The notes under the pieces are model-generated. The model was not told where the DNA came from. It did not search any database and was given only the letters and a program-made list of their open reading frames with translations. From Entoloma clypeatum (lineage: Eukaryota > Basidiomycota > Agaricomycetes > Agaricales > Entolomataceae), in contig OY751489.1 in assembly GCA_963565915.1 (NCBI GenBank), positions 4,154,001 to 4,218,000 on the forward strand: DNA of 64,000 bases, given 5' to 3'. The first letter of the stretch is position 1, and each line of letters opens with the position of its first letter. Shown here piece after piece: positions 53,630-63,622 of this stretch. A program made the position numbers and the translations under genes.

Positions 53630-53949
53630 TTCTTTGGTGATGTAATCATGAATAGTGTCGACGAAAGGCGGTTCGAAAATGGGGCTCTTGTGGATGATGG
53701 TGCAAGGAATCTGAGGGAAAATGCCAAGAGAAAAAACCATTACGGAGCTGGTACATGAGTAAAGGATAAGCGGACATGAGGACATGTTTGGCAAGAAGTC
53801 ATTGGAAAGCATTGCAGTCATATGGATGCATGATTTTGTCAAAGGTCTCAGGAAGTGAATGCAGTGAAGGGTAGAAGGGAGGTTGAGCAATGATATAAGG
53901 GGAAAGGTCAGGGTAGGAGAGCAGTGCGGGGCAAGATAGGAAGGCCTGA

Positions 53950-54873
53950 TCAGAGAGTGGGGTGTGACCTGCAAGACCACGAGAAGGCATGGTGGGTGTT
54001 GCTGCCACACCAGGAGCTCACATGGACATGTTCGCAAGTTGTGCTGGCGCAAGGACTGCAACTCACTCTGAGGTTGAAGGAGATGCATACTTGCTGCTTC
54101 GCCGGGGAGAGGTCTTTTCCGTTGACATGCGCCCATGTTGGCCTACCATCAGCAAAGGCAACTGGCTTGGGAGGCCTGTGGTGTTTAGAGAGGCCATGTC
54201 CACCCTCTGCACAGAGTAGACAACAGGCAGAGGTGGAGTCCTTCCTGTTGCCAGCTGGAAAGGGCTGAGGGTGCACAGCAGGTAAGAGTTGGGCAACAGA
54301 AGAAGAGGGAGGGTGGTTTGGGCGAGGAAGGCGGTTGCCTCCAAAGGAGGCCCGGATCTTAGCCATCTCAGCTTTGAGTCGCTCGTTCGACTTCTGCTCC
54401 GCGTTGTAGGATGCTTGAACCTGGTTGTACCACTGGTCATAGTATTGGGCATCAAAAGGCTTGGGAATGGAGCAGTAAAGCTGTTGAAGTTCCAGTTCCA
54501 AAGTCTTCCATGCTGAGTAGTACTTCAACTGGTCCTTGGCCTTTGCAAAGAAAGAGAAATGCTGACAGAGAAAGGTTGAATAATGTCCCTTGGGACCCTC
54601 AATATCATGGGATTGCTGGAAGCTGAAGTAGAATTTGGCCACCTCAGACCATTGGGCGCAATCCATGTTGAGTTCGTTGCTGAAAATAAGTGCCAGCTTG
54701 TCGACATCAAGAGCCTTGATACCCTTGGTTGAGACAGCACCCGTGACAGTAATTTGCCCTTTTACTGATGTCAGAGACTCCATGCACCCATGATAACGAA
54801 GACAAGCCATCACATGAGTCTGATAGCAGCCTGAGTGATCTTGATGAAGACATCCTGCCGAGCCCACTTTCAA
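53950..54873 (-). CDS. Gag of YR retroelement (copy B, open frame)
   Basis: A 307-codon frame. The real start is uncertain; MACLRYHGCMESLTSVKGQIT near 54810 is plausible. The middle has TLELELQQLYCSIPKPFDAQYYDQWYNQ-like sequence. The end has two Cys/His motifs, CLLCAEGGHGLSKH and CISFNLRVSCSPC-CEHVHVSSWCG, the latter typical of Gag-like proteins of fungal YR retroelements. The partner enzymes are deleted or broken here, so it is a relic even though open. Copy A has the same region frameshifted. Confidence 0.65.
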   Translation of the reverse strand: MKVGSAGCLHQDHSGCYQTHVMACLRYHGCMESLTSVKGQITVTGAVSTKGIKALDVDKLALIFSNELNMDCAQWSEVAKFYFSFQQSHDIEGPKGHYSTFLCQHFSFFAKAKDQLKYYSAWKTLELELQQLYCSIPKPFDAQYYDQWYNQVQASYNAEQKSNERLKAEMAKIRASFGGNRLPRPNHPPSSSVAQLLPAVHPQPFPAGNRKDSTSACCLLCAEGGHGLSKHHRPPKPVAFADGRPTWAHVNGKDLSPAKQQVCISFNLRVSCSPCASTTCEHVHVSSWCGSNTHHAFSWSCRSHPTL

Positions 54874-55119
54874 TACTCGAACATCAGAACTTGAACAAGG
54901 CTATAGCACCACCCAGTCCTTCTCCATTAGTTCAAGGAAAGTGGAAGCATACAGGAAGAAAAGAACCTGAGTCTCTCTGTACCTCAGGCTGTTTCACTCC
55001 GTTGTGTTATGCTGCTGAAATATCAATCCAGCTGAAGAAAGCACCCTGAAAAAACTGACCTACATTCTCGACATTTATCATACAACTGCTAATATGAAGA
55101 AACCTGCAGCTCAATGTAC
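54748..55119 (+). repeat. Inverted repeat, left arm (372 bp)
   Basis: Inverted at 55821-56192 with equal length (372 bp each). It begins inside the Gag start of the YR element. The spacer is 701 bp. Confidence 0.88.
54768..55049 (+). CDS. Unidentified 93-residue acidic ORF on the inverted repeat
   Basis: Starts MSETPCTHDNEDKPSHESDS, acidic and Ser-rich, then KWKHTGRKEPESLCTSGCF. A near-identical frame is on the inverted arm (56172-55891), and a frameshifted version is in copy A from 28615. The first bases overlap the Gag frame of the opposite strand. It is not recognised and may be the first exon of a larger broken gene. Confidence 0.3.
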   Translation: MSETPCTHDNEDKPSHESDSSLSDLDEDILPSPLSILEHQNLNKAIAPPSPSPLVQGKWKHTGRKEPESLCTSGCFTPLCYAAEISIQLKKAP

Positions 55120-55820
55120 ACCAATACATGTCTCTTTTGTCCTTGCTTGTTATATCCGTCTCCGAGTCTCCGATCCACTCCGATCATCCTCTGACATTCC
55201 GGACATCCGTTACCTCCGCATCTCTGCACATTGCCATCGTGCATTTCATATTCATAACTCCATGCCTTTATGCATTTCATATTCATATTCCCGTTTACTT
55301 ATGCATCGCCTATTCCGCATGGTCCGTTGACCGACATCTCCGATGTTTGTTACAGTTGCTGGCAACTTACGCCACAACTCCGGACCTACTCCGACCATCT
55401 CCGTAAAGTAATCACATTTAGGTATTTAAGCTCGTATCATACCTGTCATTCCTCAGTTCGAATATCAACCAAGTTCACTCCTCTACTCCCCGTTCATGCC
55501 AGAGATCCTTGCCGTGGTACAATACGCCGACGACATCCTCATCTACTGCTCTTCCTCCATTGTTACCCTTCGACGAGCTCAGTACTGTGTCCGAGTCACA
55601 ACTCCAACGTCGTCTGACCACTTCCACGTCAATGTGTCTCTCACCGAGATCTCTCCGAGGACCTCTGCACCTCCGACCTCTCCTCCGACCTCTTGAAATT
55701 GGGACACCTTATCCAACAAACGGCGGCGCAACACATACGTTGAAGCCACGTCCCTCCCCTTCATCATTCCTCCACATTTCCGGAGTTCCGCTCCGGTCTC
55801 AGTCCTATGTCCAACCTCCG
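55120..55820 (+). repeat. TCCG-rich spacer with a LINE RT fragment
   Basis: Contains eight TCCG/CGGA words in 55155-55221 and many more to 55820. The frame around 55496-55560 reads PEILAVVQYADDILIYCSS, the YADD box of non-LTR reverse transcriptases. Flanking RT motifs are not clear, so this is a short fragment. The start of the same segment ends copy A at the gap (28990-29071). Confidence 0.6.
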
Positions 55821-56192
55821 GTACATTGAGCTGCAGGTTTCTTCATATTAGCAGCTGTATGATAAATGTCGAGAATGTAGGTCAGTTTTTTCAGGGTGCT
55901 TTCTTCGGCTGGATTGATATTTCAGCAGCATAAGACAACGGAGTGAAACAGCCTGAGGTACAGAGAGACTCAGGTTCTTTTCTTCCTGTATGCTTCCACT
56001 TTCCTTGAACTAATGGAGAAGGACTGGGTGGTGCTATAGCCTTGTTCAAGTTCTGATGTTCGAGTATCGAAAGTGGGCCTGGCAGGATGTCTTCATCAAG
56101 ATCACTCAGGCTGCTATCAGACTCATGTGATGGCTCGTCTTCGTTATCATGGGTGCATGGAGTCTCTGACATCAGTAAAAGGGCAAATTACT
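55821..56192 (-). repeat. Inverted repeat, right arm (372 bp)
   Basis: Partner of 54748-55119; carries the acidic ORF on the minus strand at 56172-55891. It is cut off at aaattact, where the next element begins. Confidence 0.88.
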
Positions 56193-58894
56193 TAATGCTA
56201 CTTAGGCTTACTTACCAGAGTGCCAAGAACACTAAGGCACCAAGACGAGCCTAAGAAGATTGTTCGACTTGGGCCTGACTTAAAAAAATGGTGTCTTCAA
56301 GAGGGATTCTACACCAAGTAAACAGTAAGTACCAAAAGTGCATCTCAAGGAAAAGACTTCATAAAGAACAAGTCAAGCACTATTCACAAAAATGGCAAAT
56401 TGCCTCACTTGGCTGACTTTACCTCACTTGACTTGATTTGGCCTTGATTCTGCCTTCGAAAATTATTTCTAAGGTTCAAAAGTGCAATAAGTAATCTTAA
56501 GACACTGAATAAAATTTCAAGTATGATCATAGTCGATACAAATGTATGGATATATATTTAAAGAGGACATCAGTGCGGTGTGGCAGGCCCTGCACCACGT
56601 TTGTCTCGTGCGTTCATTGTTTGTGGAGGGGGCGAGTGGGGCTGCGACAGGGTGGGGTGTTGGTGTTGGCGGCGTGTCCACATTGCCGCCAAGGGTACGT
56701 CAGCATTGGGGTGTGTCCGTATGGTTGTGGGGGCCACAGGTGAGGTGGGGGCGCAGAAAGCCAGTGTTGGGTGTGTCCCCCGTTGGCAGTCGTGGTCGTG
56801 GGGGCCATCTGTTGGTTGGGGTGAGGTGAGGGTGTAGGGCGCCGGTGTTGGGTTGTGGTGCTTGCGTGTGTTGGTCATTTGCGGAGTGGGGAGAATGGGG
56901 CTGCGACGGGGTGGGGTGTTGGCATTGGCGGCGTATCCCCGTTGTGGCTGAGAGGGGTCCATGGGTGAGGTGCGGTGTAAGGCGTTGGCAGTCATGGTCG
57001 CCACGGTCTGCACTGTGGGTATGGGGCAGTACGGGGTTGGTCCTGTTGGTGGTCGTTCTGTTAGCAGTCATGGTCGTTGCTGTCTGCCTTGTGAGTCAGT
57101 GGGGGCGGCGGGGGGCTTAAAGGCTTACCGAGGATGGGGGGTGCGGTGTTGGTTGGCCATCTGTATCGGCCGGGAGTCATCGTCATTATTCCCTACCATG
57201 GAGGCTGTTAGTGGGCGTTGAGAGTCATGGGCGGCGGCGAGGGTTGTGGGTGGCAGTGAGGGTTTGCGTTGTTGTCGATTTGCTCCCTCAGCAACGCTGC
57301 AGGTTCTTCGGTGTGTTGTCACTGGGACCTGGGGGGTTCAGAAGTAATTAGTGAGGTGAAACCGGAAGAGAGGGGATGGCGGTCTGGCCCCCCAGGAGTT
57401 GGAGCTGGGTGGGTGCTCATCGTCATCAGGGGCAATGTCGCAGCGGGGTGGTGAATGGTGGAGGAGGAATGCAAAGTCCAATTTCAACTTCAATATTAGT
57501 AATCAAACTAAAATCATGTGATCTGAAACACTTGTGACTGACTGTTGGACTTCACATTTCTCTTCCCACTTTCATCCCCCTGCTGGCACGTTGACTTCAA
57601 TGATGACAAGGATCTACCCAGGTAAGTCTCAACTCCCGGGTGGCAGGACAGTATGCCCTACACCCCTCCTCCCCATTTCCACCCCACTAACAACCCCCAG
57701 CAGTTGATGACAATGTTCCGAAGAACCCGCGCTATCACTGAGGGAGCAAGTCAACAATGAGACAAACCCACGCCCCCGCTTGCCAGCAGCCCCCACAGTG
57801 GATACGGAAACGGCTGGATACGGGAACGGCTGATGACACAACACCCGTGCCACGTCACAATGATGCGGGGCGGACAGGGAACAACCAAAGCCGCACCCCC
57901 ACCCTTGGTGAGCCTACCTAAGCCCTCCGCCGCCCCCACTGACTCACAAGGCAGACCACTACAGCCCCCCAGGTGACCCCATCATCTCCCTCGTCCCACT
58001 TTCACACACCCCCTGCCAGGTCACTCCCGATGATGACAAGCACCCACCTACAACTCCTGGGCGGCGGGACGGTGTGCCCCACACCCCTCCTCCCCGTTTC
58101 CACCCCACTAATGAACCCCCTCAGGTCCCAGTTGGCAACGCGCCGAATGCCAGGCAGTCGGCCTTGTCCATTCCACATGATAATGGTCCCCTCTCATCGT
58201 TAGCAACCATAGACAGCAGGTGTGAAACCCCCATATGCCTCCGCCCACCATTGCTCACCACTACATTACAGGACTACAATGTGCCACCGGTCGCACAGCA
58301 ACGGATGACATGACCACAGGCGAGTACTGCCCATGCGTACCTGCCATCCCAATAATGGTCCCCTCTCGTCGTTAGTACCACAGACAGCAGGTGTGTACCC
58401 CCTCCCCTCATGTCTCCACCCGCTGTTGGCTTGGCATGCCCATGCATGCCCATTTTCTTTTTAAATATATTCATGTATATGTATCCACTTTGATAGTACT
58501 TGAAAATCTATACAGTGCTTATTCTTACTTTTGAGTGACTTTTCGTGAGCTTGGATTTGCCTTGAGCTACTTTGAGAGGTCTTAAATAAATGTTTGCTTT
58601 TGAGTGACTTCTTGTGAGCTTGGGTCTATCTTGAACTGCCTTGGGGAGTCTTGAAACTTGTTTAGGATGGTTATTTGGGTGGCTTGGGTTTGGAAGCAAG
58701 AATGCCTTAAGTCAGCTCAAGTAGGTTCAAGCAGGATGCTATTTCATGATGGCCTGCCCCAACTTGAAGCAACTTAAGAACTGTGCAAGAAGGTAATAAG
58801 TAAGCATTTCCCTAAGTACAAATTAAGCTATGTCAAGTAATTAGACCTGACTTAGCGCTGGCCCAAGTACATCAAGTGTGGATTAAGTAATTTG
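56184..58894. mobile_element. Possible foldback element with G-rich and C-rich halves (2.7 kb)
   Basis: The limits share CAAATTACTTAAT inverted (56184-56196 and 58882-58894). Inside, 57080-57160 (gtctgccttgtgagtcagtg) pairs with 57890-57965, and 57270-57410 pairs loosely with 57610-57760. Direct repeats also occur (57608-57720 with 58027-58130; 58185-58250 with 58352-58430). The left half is G-rich, the right half C-rich. No reading frame is convincing. The left end overlaps the preceding repeat, so the limits are tentative. Confidence 0.4.
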
Positions 58895-61029
58895 GCATTT
58901 CACTGATGGATTCAGAATCAAGGATGAACTCGAGAGATTTGGGCTTTTTTGTTGGTCACCCATAGTGGAAGTTTGAAGTTTGAAATTTACAAAATTCGAC
59001 TAAGAACGGGTGTAAACAGCTGTCACTGAATGTATATTTTCTTCATTGATGCCGTCGAAAGCCAAATGAAGGATTCGGGTTTTCCCGATGCCAGTGTAGA
59101 ACTTCAACTCTTCTCGTCGACCGTGACCATCCACTGCAAACGGCTGAAAGTGTCGAAGTCTCGAGGACCTGACCAAGCACTGTGGTAAGCAGCGCGCTTG
59201 CTCACGGGTGTCCTCAAATCATCTCCGCTTCTGTGAGGATATCACGGAACTATATGTTTACGTACTTGGTCCTGTCCCCTTGATTACATCCTGCCAAATA
59301 GTCCTCATGATGCTGCGTATCCGATCTTCCGTCTAGTTTCTTTGACTTACCTGAGTTATATCTTCTCATTATCCCTCCTACCACTGGCGCAACCCCGCCG
59401 CCATCCCCCCTCCACCTTCACACCTCCCGCTTCTTCACAACCTGCCCCTCCGTCGTCTTCGGAGGCGCTCCTTCCCCGCTCCAGGTACACACTCCCCACA
59501 CCTCTGCCGACCTCGTCTCCGTCATCGACTCCATGGTCCACCGGATTCCGGAAAACGACAGCCCTCCAGCAGACGCACGGGCTTTCGTAGAGGACGGCGG
59601 GGGCCCAGAGCGTCGGATCGTGGCACGGAGATGAAGAGCTAGCACTGAGGTAGATCGCCGATGGTATCCACGCCCTTTACGGCCTGAACGCCCCGGAACG
59701 CCTCCTATCCATGGGCGGATCCTCTTCGGGATGGGCCCCTGGTGCTGCTGCAGGAGCACATAGGTGGCGAGATAGTTGTAAAAGGGTACGATCTCATCGT
59801 CGCGATCGTGGGTGAAAAACTTGGGTCATTCTTGTGTGCCAGGTTCCGCTTTTCGGATAGCAAGAAAACATAACGGTTGGTCCCACGCGGCCCCGTTCTT
59901 CCTCCTTTTTTATTGAAGTCTCTGCAGCCCTTCTTGACGATTGTGCCTAGAGATGGTGGCTGGAATGCAAGTGACAAATTATTGCATACGAGGTTGCTTA
60001 GTTCACATTCGCTTACAGGCTCCGAAAATTTCAATGGTCAATGTACTGTGGTTGACTGTGTTAAACTAAATTTAGAATGCGAGACGGGGATGAATTACCA
60101 TGTACAATCACAGCGACAGAATTGTCCTAAAGTCCATTGCTATGCGCCCACATTGCCTACGAAATCGTGATGTCAGGATAGCGACGACGATGGTGAACCA
60201 GTGAGGACTGACCAGCCACCTGCTGGGTCTTGTCCTAGTGACTGCGCCAACGACCAGCCCTGCACCTGAGCCGCCTTGAACTCGGCCTCGCCCTCCGTCG
60301 CTGATCTACGTGTGGAAGGGGATCATGTCAGCGGTGTTGGAGGAGTGATGCAAAGAATACATACGACCTTGGCGCCGGGCGTTTCTCTTGGCAGGGCATC
60401 AGAGATCTAGGACCGCTCGAGGCGTTGAGGACGTGAGGAAACATACCGAGCTTATAGGGTCATAAGTATCCTGAGGTGATTGAACGGCGACTTCATCGGA
60501 GCTTGTTATCTGGTCATAAGCGACGCCCCTGCTGGCACCGCTGGCCATCGTGAGTGCGTGAAAGCTTGAATGGTAACTGCGTTTCCCTCGGCCGGGCCTC
60601 AGACGTGAGTCAATGAAGCTGGTACAGGGACGTCCCCACCGTATAGCATACTTGGACACTGAGGTCGACGTCTGAGATGGGAATACATAGCGCGCTTGCC
60701 CACAGTAGCTCGGTGAGGACCGGTTCACGCACCTAGAGTGAATGTACTACATAGTCCTGTGGTAGACGGAATTTTCAGACCGATGTGTCGCCACTTAGGC
60801 TTGGGGCCCTGCAGATGGGTCCTGTGTCACGGACGTTTCGACAACACGGACCTCAACGTAAGTATTCTCGCATGACGCCGAGATTCACCAGTACCGCAAG
60901 ACAAGGCGACTCCGAGCCGTTGAACATTTCTCCATCGATACCTGTGACCTGGTCGGTAATTGGTGCCTTGAGGACCAGAAAGGACGCTGAGTGTATTGGC
61001 CACCTTCAGCACCACAACAAGCCCTCGCT
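58895..61029. other. Tandem unit 1, upstream part: no gene recognised
   Basis: Sequence from about 59330 is related to 61895-62700 (for example aggtacacactccccacac at 59482 and 62245, and gtgaggactgaccag against gtgaggactaaccag). About 590 bp around 59590-60180 have no counterpart. Short open frames are Pro/Ser-rich on the + strand, and no domain is recognised. It may be the remains of a duplicated gene. Confidence 0.4.
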
Positions 61030-61277
61030 ATGCACTTCTGCCGCGCTGTCGTCTTTTCCGTCGTTCTTTGCATCGCGTGCGCCCGGGATGCACCCGAACA
61101 CTGCACCACCGGCCTAGTTGGGAGTGCTTGCGTAGATAGCCACCAGTGTTGTGGCTACCCAAATTACCGTTGCTACGGTCCGGCTGCAAAGGGAATTGGA
61201 GTGAGTCATCCCATGGTACTAGGTAGTATTTGGTTAAGCTGAATTGTGAAATACAGACCTGTGGAAAAGCCCCATAG
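61030..61277 (+). CDS. Small secreted six-cysteine protein 1 (spliced)
   Basis: Predicted as exon 61030-61200, a 56-nt intron (GTGAGT to ACAG, 61201-61256) and exon 61257-61277, giving 63 residues. The first 18 or so form a hydrophobic signal peptide starting MHFCRAVVFSVV. The mature part has six cysteines with spacing C-x8-C-x5-CC-x6-C-x10-C, the arrangement of knottin-like proteins. Unspliced, the frame stops before the last Cys; splicing restores it and yields the same TCGK end as the paralogue at 63350. An upstream ATG at 60991 would spoil the signal peptide. It is probably secreted, with role unknown and effector-like by form only. No TATA box is seen upstream. Confidence 0.62.
61201..61256 (+). 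other. Intron of secreted protein gene 1
   Basis: Starts gtgagtcatccc and ends atacag; the paralogue has an intron at the same codon starting gtgagtcatccc and ending aacag. Confidence 0.6.
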
Positions 61278-63349
61278 TGACCACAGCGGTCCCGATCGAT
61301 AAGCGTTTCCCGTACATACTCACTGAGTACACATGGCATCAGTCCCGAGTTCTTCTGGGTGAAGAAACGAGTTGTTTGAGATGGACCTTCGAATATCAAT
61401 TACATAGGATTGCATTACGAAGGTTATCACTGGCATTTTCACTTGAATAATTGATACGGGAGAAGCGAACTGTTCGAGGCTCTGATGAACATGAACGAGT
61501 GGTGGCGATGGTGGGACAGACCATGAAGCGTGCGACAGAAAGCTCACCGTGACGACTCCCTTGAACTTGAGCTTGCACCCGCCGTCGATGTTCTTTTAAT
61601 GAGCAGCAGCCCTCCCATTCCTCGATAATCGACGTCCTTGGCACCACAATCTCTTCCTACACACCCTTTCCCAAGGTGGCATAACCCACGCCTTTGTAAT
61701 TAGGGCTCCGACCACCCATTCTTGAGGATCTCCAGCGCCAGCCCGCCGGAAGAGATGGCCCCTTAGCGCAGCGGAGGCGTACGCACAGGTGACCAGGAAA
61801 CACGCGACTGTTATCGTGTATGTTGAATCGGTAGACAGCTATGAGGGTTGTCTTCTGTTTTCGCAGGCCACTTTGTACGTTCCGCGTCTTGCCTGTTATT
61901 TCCTTGACTCACCTGAGTAAAATGGCCCTATGTACCTCTGTGCTCGTACGGAAGTCATAGAGGAAGAAATTCCTACATCCCCGCTCCAAACATCAGCAGA
62001 TCTCCACAAATGGCCGACAGTCGAATCCACTGCTGCGTCTCCCGCAGGTACGCCTCACATCCCGCCCTCCATCCCTCATTTCTCACTTCATGATCATTCC
62101 ATAGTCACCTCGGTCCCAAGCCCACCGCGTCCCCGCCCTCCGATCCCTCCCCTCCCTCCTCTCCATCCCAGTCTTCAAACCCCCCCCTCCGCCGTCAATA
62201 TCCCCTTCTTCGACCCGCACTTCGTAGACGTCTCCTTCCTCGCACTAGGTACACACTCCCCACACCCCTCCACCGCCGGCGTCATCCTCGTCGTCGACTC
62301 CACCTCGATGAGTGAACCCGTGAGGACTAACCAGACGTCCCCCGGGTATTGTCGCTGGTGACCGTTGACGGCGCTGACGACCGAATTCGTGCAACCCCCA
62401 ACCCGGTCGGTGGCGCCTTCGACGTAGCCCAGCACCTGGGCCTCCTTGTACTCGGCCTCGTCCTCCACATGCTCCTTCTTTCCAGATGCCTACCACGACC
62501 CAGATCCAGCCATGTTTCCAACATACAATCGCAAGGGGATGTCAACGGTGTCGAAGACGTGATGGAAGTGGACCATACATACGGCCTCGGCGGCGGTGCC
62601 CATCGCATGGCGGAGTTGACCAGAGGTCTTCCTGTACAAGTATCGTTCTGCTCTGCTGGCACCAGCTGTGATGAACTCGTGAACCTTCTAACCTTAACCA
62701 GATGGCTGTTTTTCGCCCTCGGCCGCCCACGGAGGTTGATATCTAAAATCTGGATATGTGGTGCGCTTGCCTGTTGTAGCCTGGTCAGGTTGAGGACCCA
62801 CTTGACACACCCCGGTTAGATGTAGCGCTGCGGTTGACGAACCGTGGTGCGAATCTTCAATCGACGTGTCACCGCTTGGGCTTGGGACCCTGTAGATAGA
62901 TCCGAGGTTTCGATAACACATACTGCATACCCTCACATGAAACCGAGGTCCATCAGCAGCTGAGTAAGTACTTGGTATTGTACTGCAACGAAATCATTGA
63001 CCACCCTGACGGCGAAAGATACGCAGACGGCGCCGCAAGACAGGGCTGAATGGATATCCTCACAGGGGTGTCCTGCCAGAATACGTGAGGACTCAACCGC
63101 CTTCTCTCTGGTCGTACTTACTGCATCCCTTTACCCCAAGTTCTTCCGCAGTCAAAAGTCCGAGTCGGATGCTTCCGATTCTCACTCCTTCCGTTCCTGT
63201 CGAATATTTCTCCCTTGATACCTGTGACCTGGTCGCCGTTCGGGATATAAAAGGACGGAGGGAATTGGCCACCTTCAACATTACAGCAAGCCTGAGGTCA
63301 AAGTCATCGCGCATTGCACTCACCCGAATTAGTCAACCCATTCCTTGTC
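61278..63349. other. Tandem unit 2, upstream part: no gene recognised
   Basis: From about 61895 the sequence is a diverged copy of unit 1. A Pro-rich open frame at 61930-62361 (143 codons) reads FFDPHFVDVSFLALG late on, but no family is recognised and it is not conserved in frame in unit 1. 61278-61890 is unassigned. Confidence 0.35.
63246..63252 (+). promoter_or_regulatory. TATA box of secreted protein gene 2
   Basis: TATAAAA lies 98 nt before the ATG at 63350, within a conserved upstream block (cctgtgacctggtcg). The equivalent place of gene 1 has no TATA. Confidence 0.5.
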
Positions 63350-63622
63350 ATGCACTTCTCCCGCGCTCTCGTCTTTTCCATCGTTCTTTGCATCGCGAGC
63401 GCCCGGGATGCACCCGAAACCTGCGTTACCGCTCCACTAAGGGGCGCGGTTGGGAATCCTTGCGCACACAGCCGCCAGTGTTGTGACTACCCAACCTATG
63501 GTTGCTACAGTGTCGTTGATGATAAAATTGGCGTGAGTCATCCCGCCTACGATTGTGGTGACATTATTTATGTTGAGCCGAATTGTCACAAAAAACAGAC
63601 ATGTGGCAAAGTCATTCACTAG
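63350..63622 (+). CDS. Small secreted six-cysteine protein 2 (spliced)
   Basis: Exon 63350-63532, intron 63533-63598 (66 nt, GTGAGT to ACAG) and exon 63599-63622 give 68 residues. The signal peptide starts MHFSRALVFSIV. Mature cysteine spacing is C-x12-C-x5-CC-x6-C-x10-C, equal to the paralogue except for the first loop. The intron length is a multiple of three and it has no stop, so a retained-intron form of 90 residues with two extra Cys is also possible. The shared splice sites and the TCGK end in both genes favour splicing. It has a TATA box at 63246. Function is unknown. Confidence 0.68.
   Translation: MHFSRALVFSIVLCIASARDAPETCVTAPLRGAVGNPCAHSRQCCDYPTYGCYSVVDDKIGVSHPAYDCGDIIYVEPNCHKKQTCGKVIH
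63533..63598 (+). other. Intron of secreted protein gene 2 (in-frame, possibly retained)
   Basis: 66 nt with GTGAGT start and CAG end; open in the coding frame. Confidence 0.55.

Larger units (their letters stand above)
45528..54873 (-). mobile_element. Tyrosine-recombinase retrotransposon, copy B, interrupted by a chromovirus
   Basis: Copy of 24300-28640. The tyrosine recombinase part is at 45528-47148 and the Gag part at 53625-54873. The RT/RNase H block has been deleted (junction about 47133) and the chromovirus (47633-53624) lies between. It is not functional. Confidence 0.82.

Noticed and set aside
59356..59759. Open frames in tandem unit 1 on the minus strand (113 and 61 codons)
   Set aside because: Not conserved in frame in unit 2 and without recognisable domain.
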